DNA of 64,000 nucleotides from Macropodus opercularis (Eukaryota > Chordata > Actinopteri > Anabantiformes > Osphronemidae): positions 18,680,501 to 18,744,500 of the forward strand of contig CM061097.1 in NCBI GenBank assembly GCA_030770545.1, written 5' to 3'. The notes beneath the pieces were generated by a model. The model did no database searches, was not told the DNA's origin, and was given only the letters and a program-made list of their open reading frames with translations. Positions within the stretch are counted from its first letter, which is position 1. Each line of letters starts with the position of its first letter. Below, in pieces: positions 1-10,350 of the stretch. The position numbers were made by a program, and so were the translations under genes.

Positions 1-905
1 TTACTTATTGGTAAATGCTGCCGCTGCTGCGTCCAATCCCTGGCAGCAGGGAGACGGTCCCTCCTCAATGTTATCAAGCCTGGTGCTGTAATAGGCTATC
101 GGCTGTTTCCCTGTGGGGGAGTCTTGCATCAGTTCAGTTTTGTCTTTCAGCCACATAAAGCTGAAATGGTGTCGTATAGTCAGGATTGGCTAAAGCTGGA
201 GCAGTCTGCAGGTCTCTTTTTTTAAAATGCTCCTTTAACTTTAACTAGTGAGTCTGAACGATTCTTTTGTCCAGCTGCTCTTCTCACGTTTCATAAAGGA
301 GCTGCTGTCATAGCATAGTCACATATCCAGGGTCTGCTGTAACCAGCCATCCCCAAAAATGACAACATCTGTCCCACAGTTAGTGGTTTTGGAGCTTTTC
401 TAACAGCTTTTACCTGAGACGGTGCTATGAGCCTCTTTTCACCACTAAGCTGCTCTACTGTAGAGATTACAGTGTAAGATACAATAAGATGTTCTTCCTG
501 TACTATTGCATTAATGAGTCATGCTCTAACTTATAGTCATTGGTGTTTGACTGTCTTTGGAAAGATTGGGGTTTTGCACATGCTCCTAGTTTTGATCATT
601 ACTCCCTCGGTCCATTAATCCTCCTGTGGTAGGTTGTATTCTTTCTGTTGCATCTTTTAACCCTATGGTGAGAGTGACGTGTGGTGCTGAACCTGGAACT
701 TGAATCCATCCTTGATGTCTTTCAGGGAGCTTGACTATAGCTGCTGCTCCTTGAGGGCCTATTATGACGCCATTGCATTGGATTGCTGCAGTGGTGTTAT
801 TGTTCAGCTCATCCCAGCATTTTCCGTAGACTCTGATCGCCATCACACATCATGGTGCAGTAGAAAGAAAGAGTTGGTGGAGGAGGGGGCCCCCTAAGCG
901 ACACT
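1..905 (-). pseudogene. Decayed ERV pol remnant, segment A copy 1 (linker and RT C-terminal part)
   Basis: Read on the minus strand, 846 to 586 encodes an open stretch with IGPQGAA and SAPHVTL motifs. This resembles the domain that lies between protease and reverse transcriptase in some fish class I ERVs; the provirus at 44296-50453 has a comparable PHVSV stretch at that place. From about 450 down to 1 the minus strand gives, through several frameshifts and stops, the RT thumb/connection signature: a FLGMAGYSRPW-like stretch, then a TAPALANPDY-like stretch and a PIAYYSTRLD-like stretch. The catalytic RT core is missing between the two parts, so this is an internally deleted, non-functional relic cut by the window edge. 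Copy 2 at 40161-41975 continues further. The family resemblance is recognised by eye; the decay is directly visible. Confidence 0.7.
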
Positions 906-1567
906 GCTGATTCCTTCAGCAGGACGAGTAGCCAAACTGCAGTTCATTCTGAGCAGGAGGTCTCCCTCCCTGCTCACGTGCATAATAAAACCTGAGCTCA
1001 TGACTCAAAGACCCGACTGACTGAAACACGGTTTGACAGACTGATCATGAGATATGTCTGATGTTTCTTGTTGATGTTGTTGTTATATAATAATTTTCCA
1101 TCTTAGCTCAATGATGTAATCTTAAACCCAAGCAAGGAGGAGCTGCTTGTTATTGGTGACAGGTTCAGTTGTTCCAGACTAAATGTGGTGTTTTTGTTGT
1201 AAACCTGGATCTCACCTTAACAACTTGGGTTCCCTCTGTCTAGGCACCGCAGCAGTGGACGTCATCACACCAACCACCTCTCTAACGATCATAACTTTCT
1301 CCCACATGCTCTGTTAATATGAGAGGAGGGTGTGGAGTCGGATTAATGCTTAATCTGTGCATTAATACCCCCATTGCTTTGAGTCCACCTCAAACCACAG
1401 CTGCGATGTATGTGTTGCACTTTTGTCTATGTGCCTCTCAGCGATCTGCTCTCAGGTTAAAGCTGCAGTAACTGTCCAGGCACTAGAGTGATCTGGACAC
1501 AGAGGATCCTCATCCAGGATCGGGTAGAGGAAAGACCATAAAAAATGAAATAAAAATAGATTCAATT
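906..1567. other. Stretch without recognised gene in segment A
   Basis: No open frame of note on either strand and no motif I recognise. The part from about 1020 onward is repeated at 20021 and 42106 with few differences, so it is duplicated non-coding sequence. Includes runs such as AATAATTTTCC and an AATAAA at about 985. Confidence 0.5.
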
Positions 1568-1930
1568 TTCAATTCAATTCATTTCAACTTTATTTATATA
1601 GCGCCAATTCACAACAAGAACACGACAACAAAACAAGCAGCAACAGAACACAGGCAGGATGGTTGGACCAGCAACTGAACACTGGAGACACACGGCTCTG
1701 AGTCTGACGATACCTGGAGATGAGAATAGAGAGAGAGAAGCACAATTACAACAGAAAGGAGACAAAGTCACGTGTGGACATGGAGGCAAGTTAGTGGATA
1801 CAAGAAATCGAAAAGTAGATGAGCTCAGTGAATGAAGGACGTCCCCCAGCATCTACGTCTATAGCAGCTTAACTAAGAGATGGTTCAGAGTGACCAGAAC
1901 CATCTTTAACTATGCGCTTTGCCATCACAG
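1568..1930 (+). repeat. Teleost-type dispersed repeat (ATTTATATAGCGCC type)
   Basis: Begins with the CAATTCAATTCA...TTTATTTATATAGCGCC motif and ends near the CCCCCAGCATCTACGTCTATAGCAGC and ACTATGCGCTTTGCCAT blocks. I know this arrangement as a very common fish interspersed repeat but cannot assign a formal family. This copy lacks the middle part (AACTCCCTCTATAGAGG block) that copies at 17098 and 20571 keep. Open frames across it on the minus strand are by-products of the repeat. Confidence 0.75.
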
Positions 1931-2052
1931 AGAGGAGACTTGTTGGCTCTCGCCTCAACAATGAGTTAGTGTTACAGGTTCAGAGGTTCATCGTAAAATA
2001 CTGTGATGTAATTTCAGTTTGTATGTGATATACGAGATGGTTCATAACACTG

Positions 2053-2059
2053 TACTCAC
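2053..2059 (-). promoter_or_regulatory. Splice-donor-like site in LTR leader
   Basis: On the minus strand the leader downstream of the LTR/PBS ends in TTCACAGTGAGTACAG, a good match to a 5' splice site. The same GTGAGT recurs in every unit B copy and in the diverged leader copies (for example GTGAGTCC near 7220 and 61893). A donor shortly after the primer binding site is typical of retroviral leaders. Use in a transcript is inferred. Confidence 0.4.
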
Positions 2060-2202
2060 TGTGAACAAAGCATCCGCTGTCCGCCTCCTGTCCCGAACAT
2101 CAGGCGGGAATCCAGTCCTCCTTTTTCTGTTTAGAGGAACCTTTCCCTTGTGCCGACTGTAACCCTCAGTCTGGACTCATGCGTCAGTCGGCAGACTGTC
2201 CG

Positions 2203-2458
2203 TCCCACTTCTGACACCAAGATGTCGTGGAAAAACCTTCTTCAAATGCTGGAACATACTGTGAAAACTAGAGGAGCATGTTGGTGTAATGAACCAGCTC
2301 AATGTTTAGTATGTGCTGGCATGAGGAAGACATCCTACAGCGAACCACTGTCTTCTGATGGATGTTAACACCAGAGCTTCTTATATATTGTAACACAATG
2401 GTTTAGCCACCCCTCGCATGCTACCTGCTGTCTAAACGCATGTTCCATTTGGCCAACA
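2203..2458 (-). mobile_element. Short LTR (2223-2458) plus tRNA-Leu-type primer binding site (2203-2219)
   Basis: On the minus strand a 236-bp element starts TGTTGGCC at 2458, has a TATATAA box at 2387-2381 and ends CCACGACA at 2223. Immediately after lies TGGTGTCAGAAGTGGGA (2219-2203), which differs at one position from the complement of the vertebrate tRNA-Leu(CAG) 3' end as I know it. This LTR plus PBS plus leader recurs at 6310-6552, 21439-21674, 23026-23261, 24612-24854, 43312-43547 and, on the plus strand, 62577-62809. A diverged relative is at 15997-16219. No gag or pol follows, so these are solo LTR plus leader fragments copied by duplication. Confidence 0.65.
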
Positions 2459-3204
2459 GACCAACCTGGTAAAGCTTCTAACTTCCCCATTTTGTTCCCT
2501 GTGGTTGTGTAGATTCACTTGGGCCGGTGCTTAAACTTTCAATGGGCTTATCATTCACACAGGGGTTTTCACTCACACTGATCTTCCCATCTCATCGTAT
2601 GGTTGGACCTTATCACACATACTCTAACTTTGGGAGACTCTCTTCAGCCAGGTAGTTTGTATGACACATTGGTTCAGAGCAACGTACCCTGTAGTGTGCT
2701 TATCAGCAATGCACACGGGACACTGAAGGAGTCATCGCAAAGCTTATGATGTTATTATATCAGTCATACGCCCATTTTATTCAGATGGGACATCCCTAGA
2801 TGTATGAATGCTCTAAAACATAAAATCAACTCAAATAAAACCAAATATAAGCTCGGTTTACCACAAAGTGACACAAATGAAGACAAACTACTTTTTCTTT
2901 CTAAGTCAGTGCATAGCAAGCGTTGTTTTTTTTGTCCTGTCCAGCAGTTTAGCATCCATCATGTATGTGCTGGATGCTGTATTGTGATGGGCAGTTTTGC
3001 TTTTTCAAAAGGGATACATAAACTATGAACCCCTCTTTGAAGATCTGAGGGTGAAAGGGGGGTGGGTGGGGGTTGGGGGGAGAAGAAGAAACACAGAGAA
3101 CGAAATACATAGTATAACTAACATTGATTGAGAGTATTTAAATAAGTAGTAGCGATGAAATTGATTAATAACAGTCCTGGTAGGTATGATAATAATGATA
3201 ATGC
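2459..3204. other. Duplicated non-coding tail of segment A / unit B
   Basis: No convincing gene. The first 300 bases are shared with all unit B copies (for example 21675-22020). From about 2880 onward the sequence is specific to segment A: a T-run, a GGGTGGGTGGGGGTTGGGG purine/G-rich stretch at 3058-3080 and an AT-rich end. Short open frames on both strands are not supported by any motif. Confidence 0.6.
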
Positions 3205-3290
3205 CATGACAAGCAGCAACAACTACAATAACAACAACAGCAATAATGACAATAACCATACAACGACTATAGGTACATGTACAGCAACAC
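3205..3290 (+). repeat. AAC/AAT-rich simple sequence
   Basis: Imperfect trinucleotide-like run of AAC, AAT and CAG units (ACAACTACAATAACAACAAC and similar). It starts exactly where segment A copy 1 departs from copy 2. Antisense reading yields Ile/Val-rich junk. Confidence 0.7.
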
Positions 3291-3497
3291 CAGACTTCGC
3301 CTACCTGTTCGTGAGTTTGCATTTTTCTGTTCTCGCTCCAGTGCTGGCCTCGTTACTTGAATCTGCTTGATGAATGTTGCTGGCCCTCCTACGCTCCCTA
3401 CAGCGCCCGAGCTGGAGGAGGATTCTGTGTTGCCGCTGGCAGCAGCACGCACCGCAGCGGGACTCTCGAACTCTGATTTGACGGACTGATCCGTCAT
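3267..3497 (-). CDS. Candidate short exon or N-terminal coding fragment, unrecognised
   Basis: A 76-residue open frame on the minus strand begins MTDQSVKSEFES, is rich in Ala, Ser and Gly through residue 40, and reads GGPATFIKQIQ before a possible splice donor (CAA|GTAACG). Composition is more protein-like than most open frames here, and the block is not repeated elsewhere in the window. I do not recognise the protein, no downstream exon is obvious, and the frame could be chance in GC-rich sequence bordering a retroelement LTR. Treat as a weak candidate. Confidence 0.2.
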   Translation of the reverse strand: MTDQSVKSEFESPAAVRAAASGNTESSSSSGAVGSVGGPATFIKQIQVTRPALEREQKNANSRTGRRSLVLLYMYL

Positions 3498-3519
3498 ATC
3501 GCCTGTAGTTCTCCCTCTG

Positions 3520-4073
3520 TTTTTGGTTTATTGGATTTCAGCCGATGGGGCTCGCTTTAAGTTGAACTCTTGTGGATATCCTGGACTGTGCATGCTTTCT
3601 GTCCCCCCGTTTGTTCCCTGTCTTTTGCCCTTGTGTCGCCTGGAGCGAATCCACCGACTCCGTCAGTTATCGCGCTGTGGGAAAACCCCAGACCGTCACC
3701 CACCATCAGCTACCCTGTGGATCAGTACCCACCAGCGGCTCCCGATCCAACCATCGCCCCAGCTCACTCCAGACCACTATCACAACAACCGCTTCCGTCC
3801 TCCTGGTTACACCCCCACTTTCCACCTCTTCAGCTTTCAGCCAATCCGCCGTTACCTTCGCCGTTTCCTCCACCCGAGACCCCCACAGCCTCTTCTCCGA
3901 CTCCTCCCTCATCGACCACAAGATTCCTGACGTCATCCCCATAGAAAGATTGACGACCGGTCGATTACACTTAAACCCTTTGTTTACCAATAAATTCACC
4001 TAAATCTCGGTACTTAGTTTTGCCTGATCCTTATCAAGTGACACACTCCCCTGAGCGTGTATACCGAACCGTG
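3520..4073 (+). mobile_element. Ty3/gypsy-like solo LTR, 3' end recognisable
   Basis: The block carries C/T-rich sequence, a polyadenylation signal (CAATAAATTCACC near 3990) and ends CCGAACCGTGACA near 4073. Fish gypsy LTRs I know have this arrangement: AATAAA, a short spacer, then a ...GTGACA end. The left boundary is not clear and 3520 is approximate. Three overlapping open frames of 124 to 143 codons in different phases (3523-4003) show that none is specially conserved. They are Pro/Ser/Thr-rich by base composition. Confidence 0.45.
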
Positions 4074-5302
4074 ACAGTGGGGGAGGTGTCCAGGAGCACA
4101 ACCGCTGGCTGACGGATGTGTCTCCCAGAGGGTGTCCCCCGTCCCTAAGTGTCTACTTTGCAATTAGAACAGGGTGGTGGTCGTCTTTGCCAGGGCCGAC
4201 AACTGAGGTCACACCTGGCCCCTTCTCTCGGACCCCAGTAGGAGACCACCCCCTCAGGCCCTAAATGTATGTGTATGTGTATAAAGGACATTGGAAGACT
4301 ACCAGTCTCCAAAGCCTTGTTCGGTGTTGTGTGTAATGTAGTTAAAAACTGAGGGGCAATCCGTTCCGGGAGGGACGGTGGTTGAGGCCGCTATTAGAGA
4401 GCCAGTCCCCCCGTATGGAGAAGGCCCCTCATAAACCTAGGTGAATGGGTGTAAAATGTAGCTGGGGCATAAGGCATCAAGGTCAGCAGAGCCAGGTCCC
4501 AGACTAGCTCAGCATCCTATCTCACCGGCCCCAGTCCCCCCAGACGGGGACAGACAGACCTGACCCGAGGGCCACGGTTGCGCTGCCCGGAGCATCACAG
4601 ATAGCGCAGTCAGGGCCTCCCCACCTCCTCTGTCTCACATACACATCCTCTCCCTCACGCATACTCATGCTCGCCCCGTGAGGTCATTCACTCAAACACG
4701 CAATTTCTTACATAACACATATCCAGGCCCATATGCATCTGCATATATCCACCAACACACACACAGGCCCATAAACCCGCACCCCCCTAGATACACACAC
4801 ACTGTGTAGCTGTGTAGGGGGGTCCGAACCCAGCCCAGGGGCCAAAGGGAACCAGAGCCCAGACAAACCTCCCCACAGATCCCATCATGCTCCGTCGCTA
4901 TCGCCCCCACAGCATCCAAAGGAGCCGGACCACAACGGTCGGCAACAGCCCGCCCCCACAAAGACGCCCCAGGAAAAGGAGCACCCCCCAGGAGCAGGCA
5001 GGCCCCCACCAGGGAACCCCACAGACACCGGGCACCCAGGTTCACACCCCAGGCCCCCCTCCACCAGCAGGGAGGTCTGTCCCCAGAGCTAGCCACGTGC
5101 CGACCCACCAACTGGTTGTCCCCCCAACCCCAAGCGCCAGCCCCCGCAGATACCACCCCCCAAATACAAAGGGCCCGTGCGGCCATCCCATGATCCCAGA
5201 CAACCGGCCCTGAGTACCAAGCAGCACCCCAGCCCCAGGTACCCCTCCCGCACATCAATGCTGGGAACAGCACAGTGCCTCAGGCCACACACATCACCTC
5301 CA
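4074..5302. repeat. GC-rich interspersed sequence, unassigned
   Basis: C-rich on the plus strand with long CCCC and CACACA stretches, and no counterpart elsewhere in the window. The block GGGGGAGGTGTCCAGGAGC at its start and the run of ACACAC/CATACACA words at 4630-4800 look like a retroposon 5' region seen in fish genomes, but I cannot name it. Open frames of up to 193 codons on the minus strand (4692-5273) are Gly/Trp/Cys-rich and fit base composition, not a gene. Confidence 0.45.
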
Positions 5303-5372
5303 TGACAGTCATTACAAAGTCAGAGAAAAGCAAGCGTTCTTCATTGCAGTCAGTGATAGTCATTACAAAGTC
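5303..5372 (+). repeat. Relic of the 51-bp satellite (about 1.4 units)
   Basis: Contains GTCATTACAAAGTCAGAGAA, the GCGTTCTTCATTGCAGTCAG block and then the terminal ACAAAGTCAGGGTCAAT. This matches the last units of the large array at 33130-33190, and the following 600 bp match that array's right flank. It is the same locus as the 7.9-kb array with all but one to two units missing or never gained. Confidence 0.9.
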
Positions 5373-6005
5373 AGGGTCAATCCAACCACCCATCACACTA
5401 GTGAAACTATTCAAGATGTCACTTCTGACGAGATGAAACCTTTCCACTGCTTAAACATGGAATCCATCCATCTCCACAGACGTGTTTACTCCAAATAATT
5501 GTAAAGACTATTACTGCTGTTATGACAAATACACCCAATATAGAAATACATGTCTTGATCTTCAGGGCTCAGTGGAAAACCTTAGCAACAGCTAAAGGGG
5601 TAACAGGAATATAAATGGAATATTTGAACTGAGTTCTACAACACACAGGGTATTTCTCACACTGCTCAGTGGTTGTGTCAGTACCTGCTTCTGCCAGATC
5701 CAACCCTGATGCCGATTCATAGCAGCTGTCCCGTCTCCGTCCTCTGTGCTGGTGCAGTGGCAGACAGCTTGTTGGGACGTCACCGGAGCAACTGGTCTTC
5801 GTGGTGTCGCGGGGAGTTACGTTAGCACCGTTAGGTTTCCCTCCCCTTGTCACCAGAGACACTGTTGCACTGTACAGATGTGTAGTGATGAAGTCCTTCG
5901 TGGTGACTCCACGGTGCAGTGGAGATTCACTCAGCGACCTTCTAAGTCCTGCTGATTAAGCAGAACAGGAATATGCATATTTACAAATGTGTCCACAAAG
6001 AAACA
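5373..6005 (-). repeat. Segment F, copy 1 (satellite flank with two small open frames)
   Basis: Nearly identical to 33182-33850 and inverted to 55690-56344. On the minus strand it contains a 97-codon frame (5862-5569, starting MSLVTRGGKPNG) and then a short frame with a hydrophobic segment (about 5550 to 5419, containing ISILGVFVITAVIVFTIIW). In this copy the second frame has lost its ATG. See the better-preserved copies at 55866-56299. Confidence 0.75.
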
Positions 6006-7446
6006 AGCTGGCGTTAAATAGTAAATGTTTCCGTTAGTGACTATTAAATAAGCACAGCTTCACGAACTGTGTCTCAGCAGGTCAGTAAATCTTTCATTCC
6101 AATCAAACAAACAAACAATCATATCCTGTAAATTGACTGTCCATCCCTTCAGAACACTGTACTCACTCTGAATGGAGGGTCCACTGTCAAGCGGGAATCC
6201 AGTCCTCGTTTTTCTGTTTAGAGGAACCTTTCCCTTGTGCCGGTTGTAACCCTCATTCTGGACTCAGGCGTCAGTCAGCAGACTGTCCGTCCCACTTCTG
6301 ACACCAAAATGTCGTGGATAAACCTTCTTCTTGTGACAAATGCTGGAACATACTGAGAAAACTAGAGGAGCATGTTGGTGTAATGAACCAGCTCAATGTT
6401 TAGTACGTGCTGGCATGAGGAAGACATCCTACAGCGAACCACTGTCTTCTGATGGATGTTAACACCAGAGCTTCTTATGTATTGTAACACAATGGTTTAG
6501 CCACCCCTCGCATGCTACCTGCTGTCTAAACGCATGTTCCATTTGGCCAACAGACCAACCTGGTAAAGCTTCTAACTTCCCCATTTTGTTCCCTGTGGTT
6601 GTGTAGATTCACTTGGGCTGGTGCTTAAACTTTCAATGGGCTTATCATTCACACAGGGGTTTTCACTCTCACTGATCTTCCCATCTCATCGTATGGTTGG
6701 ACCTTATCACACATACTCTAACTTTGGGTGACTCTCTTCAGCCAGGTAGTTTGTATGACACATTGGTTCCGAGCAACGTACCCTGTAGTGTGCTTATCAG
6801 CAATGCACACGGGACACTGAAGGAGTCATCGCAAAGCTTATGATGTTATTATATCAGTCATACGCCCATTTTATTCAGATGGGACATCCCTAGATGTATG
6901 AATAATCTAAAAATTAAAATGTACTCAAATAAAACTAAATACAAGCTAGGTTTACCACAAAGTGACACAAATGAAGACAAACTAAAATACAGGTTTCAAA
7001 CATAGGCCACAATGTTGCTGAACATTTTCTTACACATGTGGTTGATTCTCTTTAAACCCATGAATGACTTACACAAGGTAAGACTTCAGTATTCGTAATA
7101 TTCTAGATGTAACTTCACTGTAACTTTCACTGACCACTAAAGAAATTACAGAACGCGTCAGGTGACTAAACCATTTCACAGAGCTACACACACATTCTTC
7201 ACCTACACATAGTTGCTTCAGAACACTGGACTCACTCTGAATGGAGCGTCCGCTGTCTGACTCCTGTCCCGGATGTCAGGCGGGAATCCAGTCCTGTTTC
7301 TGTGGAGCAGGTGGAACTTTTCCCTGGTGTCGGCTGTAACCATCAGTCTGGACTCAGGCGCAGGTCAGCAGACTGTCCATCACACTTTTATACTAAAAAA
7401 TAAAACCAATATTAATCAAATTAATCAAAATACAAGCTAAGTTTAA
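6006..7446 (-). repeat. Unit B-type insertion between F and S in copy 1
   Basis: Copies 2 and 3 join F to S almost directly (around 33860 and 55660), but copy 1 has about 1.2 to 1.4 kb extra. The extra sequence is unit B-like: leader with the CGGGAATCCAGTCC block (6190), PBS at 6290-6306, LTR at 6310-6552, shared tail, then the diverged leader at 7250-7390. A 600-bp part at 6010-6160 is unique AT-rich sequence with no gene. Confidence 0.75.
6310..6552 (-). mobile_element. Short LTR, tRNA-Leu-PBS family
   Basis: Starts TGTTGGCC at 6552 on the minus strand, ends CCACGACA at 6310, PBS complement at 6290-6306. It carries the 7-bp insertion (TTGTGAC region near 6330) that is also seen at 24612-24854, so these two copies are closest relatives. 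Confidence 0.65.
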
Positions 7447-7904
7447 CACAAATGCTAAAGTCAGACATGCTGGGAAAAACGCTACAAGTGGCCGCGTACA
7501 GGGCAGACGCTGCCCCCTCGTGGACAAATACAGGAATGATCCTCCGTGACAGTTTTCTAGTGTGACACCTGACTTTATCGGTTTTCGTTTCAATAAGGTG
7601 AACACTCTAATGTTTTAATTGAGCACGTCAAAAAGAAAACATGGAAAACGGTAGCAAACACTGACATAATAAGTAGTTTTTCAGGCGAAATAAAAAACCA
7701 ATAGTAACCAGATCACAATAGTAAAAAGAACGTCACAATACACGCAATAAGCAGTTCAAGACATTTCTCAACTGATCAGAAAGCATAGCACAAACAATAT
7801 ACAAACATTTTATCTCAGCTGTAAATTGTCTTACCTCTGCTTCTCTGTCTTCGTGGAAACGATATGACTGGTACCAGGTTCGTCTGTTTAGCCGACACCA
7901 CAGT

Positions 7905-8033
7905 TACGTGACGTCATCAACCGCCGATCTAGCAGTTAATATTCTGAGCCAATCAGATCCAAACTCCCGCGTAACCATGACGACCATGACGCAGAGGTAC
8001 TCGGGGAAAAACGTTGCATCGATAACATCCAAT
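7905..8033 (+). promoter_or_regulatory. Candidate CpG-rich promoter (CRE, CCAAT, YY1-like), copy 1
   Basis: A palindromic TGACGTCA lies at 7909-7916 and GCCAAT at 7948-7953. Several CpGs follow, with a CCAATATGGCGGC element (YY1-like AANATGGCGGC) spanning the start codon at 8034. This order is typical of TATA-less vertebrate housekeeping promoters with the start site just upstream of the ATG. The same elements are present in copy 2 (around 34425-34550) and inverted copy 3 (around 55110-54980). Confidence 0.55.
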
Positions 8034-8130
8034 ATGGCGGCGTCCGGAACTAGCACACGCGCTACTCTTTCAGAAAAATGTAAAGTTATAGCAACCGACA
8101 GAGAAGGAGTAAAAGCTGAAAGCTGGGCAG
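8034..8130 (+). CDS. Candidate first coding exon, copy 1, unrecognised gene
   Basis: ATGGCGGCGTCC opens a frame of 32 codons plus one base (MAASGTSTRATLSEKCKVIA at its start) that ends at GGGCAG|GTAGGT, a strong splice donor (phase 1). Start choice rests on the YY1-like context and on copy 2, where the upstream in-frame ATG at 7908 is out of frame. Splicing to the block at 8900 (TTCCAG|GTGACAC) would close the frame after ten or so codons (GDT...SGS stop). So either another exon is used or this is a relic or non-coding first exon. I do not recognise the protein. Confidence 0.4.
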
Positions 8131-8899
8131 GTAGGTGGCCTCCTCAGTGAAATGTTTACTGTGTACAGTAGCGCTGCTAGATGGTTGAATACACAATAAC
8201 TAAAGTTAAAGTAGCAATGTCGCTAACAAGCTAACCTAAGGCTAACTGCTGACAATATTTACACAACCACTGTAAAACAAGGTTTGGACCATTTTGTTAG
8301 CAGTGTTTAACCAGACTGTGTTTCAGTTGTACATGTGTCCTTCCACAGAAGTGTGGTAGATAATTAATAACGATTTAAATGTTCAAAATTCAATCCTTAA
8401 TTATTGTATTAAATGAATGAATCAATGAAATCTTTTTTGCCTTTATTTCATAACTAATGCCTAAATGTGTTACAAGTTAGCAACGTGCTCTGGTTTGTAC
8501 TTGGGGCTATGGTACAAACATTATCTGTAGTTCCAACAGCTGTGCAGCATGCAAGCAAGTGTTGCACACAGCTTGGTAACGCAAAGACAAAAGAAGATGT
8601 AAAAAGGTAAAATGTCAACAAAACCCACTCCCTGTTAAAGCTGCTGTCAGGATGTGAGCGCCATCATTTATACTGATGAGGTGAAAACGTATTATGGACG
8701 TATGTGCCACATTATTACAGTGTTTCTTGTGCAGTAGACAAGACGGAAAAACATGCTCAGATTGATGAAGATATTTTAAGCACCTATCGATAGTGATGGT
8801 TGCTGATACTTACTACTTACTTACTTACAGCTTATTCATCTGTAGAGATGTGGTATCTATCTGTTGTTAATGTGTTTTTGTTTTTCCCCTGAATTCCAG

Positions 8900-8969
8900 G
8901 TGACACAGACTCCTGCAGTGGCAGTTGAGAGTGAGATGCCCCCTGCTTCCAGTAAGATGTTAATAATCA
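8900..8969 (+). other. Exon-like block 2, with a duplicate at 11213
   Basis: Preceded by a pyrimidine tract and TTCCAG, followed by ATCAG|GTAAAG, with an alternative donor CCA|GTAAGA inside. In copy 2 the block (35074-35150) reads through GTGACACACAAGCAGACTCC in one open frame. A second version of block plus flanks lies at 11165-11395 and 36760-36960, so the exon and about 220 bp around it were tandemly duplicated before the large triplication. Confidence 0.3.
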
Positions 8970-9362
8970 GGTAAAGACGTAGGGCCATCACTGTGGTCAC
9001 AAATCATGGTTGTTGCTCTGTACTCTGTGTAGTTTCATTATAATAATAGGAAGCTGAACACACTACTTATAGTGGCAGCACTTCAAAATGTCATCCGTTT
9101 TCACTGCAGCATGTTTGCGTCTCCACTATGTCGCCGGGGCGTCTCTGCCTAAGTATTTTAATTTCTGCTGTGGGCAAAAAAATGATCTTGGTGTTGGTCT
9201 CTGTTTAACCACCAGGTGTCTCAAGGTTTTTTACGTATCTCCACTTCACAGAGGCCTGTTACTGCAGGGGCTGATTATATGAAACATACAAATGTTTTTA
9301 TTATGTAGTATCTCATTTCTGTGAATGAATGGTTGTCTAACACGTAGGAAACCAAGACCTCC

Positions 9363-9437
9363 GGGCCCGTATGTAGTTTAGTGGTGTCAGTGCGTGACTT
9401 TAACTTCACAACACAAGCAAGTTCGATCCCCACTCGT
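9363..9437 (+). other. tRNA-derived sequence (pseudo-tRNA or SINE head), copy 1
   Basis: TAGTTTAGTGG (9374-9384) fits the A box and GTTCGATCCCC (9421-9431) fits the B box, at normal tRNA spacing. The ends do not pair into an acceptor stem, so it is not a working tRNA gene. Copies lie at about 35542-35616 and inverted at about 53930-54003. Confidence 0.45.
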
Positions 9438-10117
9438 GTGTTTTTTTAATTTTTTATAAAAAGCTAAATTTTTTTCTGTAAAACAGCATTTTTGTCTTAC
9501 AATTATTTTCCGTTGACTGCAAAGTTATAATGGCCGTGTCTTTTGTTTGATGTTGAAAGGCTTTAAAGACAGCAGGCGTCTCCCAAAATATCTACACACA
9601 CACTGTGTCACGTCTGCTGTGAAAAGTTTCACTTTTAAAGATGTGCTTATAGCTTTTTAATTGTCGACATTTCTGCCGTTAAGTGAACTTCACCATATTG
9701 TTTTTAACTTGTAGAAAATCAACGGCGCTTCATATAGAAACAAAAACCATAAAACACAATTTCTGTATGAAGCCTTCTCTACAGTAAATAATCCAACAGT
9801 GTTGTTTAGATACAGTGAGTTAAAACAAGGAACTAATGGTCACTTCTCACCTTGGCTTCAGCCGCCAAGTGTTGAAAGACCGCTGAGAAGCCACCACGTT
9901 TTACAGGAGCCTTCCTGGTCTGTAAACTGCAGCATTGTCAAAAAACGCACAGTTAATGCTCCTCATTCAAGCTGCACCGTCATTGTTACCATTGTATCAA
10001 TTGTTCACCTAAATTATAGCGAAGGCTGACTGGCGGCTCAATGACTGATCGCCTTATTCTGACTGTGATGACTTTGCGCTTTCTCCAATAATATTCACAA
10101 ATAAATAATGAAGGGTC

Positions 10118-10350
10118 AAAAGGTTTTCATCTGAACTTTCAGTCCTTTGCTGCTGCAGCCAAGGTGAGAAGTCTCGTTTCCATCTGACTGCAACGGTCTT
10201 AACGTGGGGGAGGGGACGTCTTTGCCTTTAGCTGGATGTCGGTGGAGATTCTCAGTCATCCAGCTGAGGTTGTCTGAAAGTTGATTCATGGCAGCTGGAC
10301 GTCTTTCTTTAGAAACCACCACTTACCCAGGCAGCTTCTTCAGTCAGTCC
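10118..10350 (-). repeat. Dispersed repeat related to the block at 17897-17995
   Basis: Contains AGCTGGATGTCGGTGGAGA, TCTCAGTCATCCAG and GCAGCTTCTTCAGTCAGTCC. Read on the minus strand this is the CTGAAGAAGCTGC ... ATGACTGAGAA arrangement of a repeat I know from many fish loci. It is absent at the matching place in copy 2, so it inserted after duplication or was deleted there. The open frame across it is incidental. Confidence 0.5.

Larger units (their letters stand above)
1..3204 (+). repeat. Segment A, copy 1 (direct duplicate of about 41085-44295)
   Basis: The whole stretch is nearly identical, in the same order, to about 41085-44295. It includes the pol remnant, the dispersed repeat at 1568, the LTR at 2223-2458 and the tail ending in ATGATAATGCCATG. 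A part (about 1020-2010) recurs a third time at 20021-21240. Copy 1 runs on into AAC/AAT-rich sequence after GCCATG, whereas copy 2 is interrupted there by the ERV. No host gene is visible inside. Confidence 0.9.

Noticed and set aside
3523..4003. Three overlapping plus-strand frames of 124-143 codons
   Set aside because: Three phases open together points to composition bias; the block looks like an LTR ending in AATAAA...GTGACA.
4692..5273. 193-codon minus-strand open frame
   Set aside because: Gly/Trp/Cys-rich product of C-rich sequence, with overlapping frames in other phases and no recognisable domain.
9363..9437. Functional tRNA gene
   Set aside because: A and B boxes fit, but acceptor-stem halves do not pair and copies 2 and 3 have drifted.
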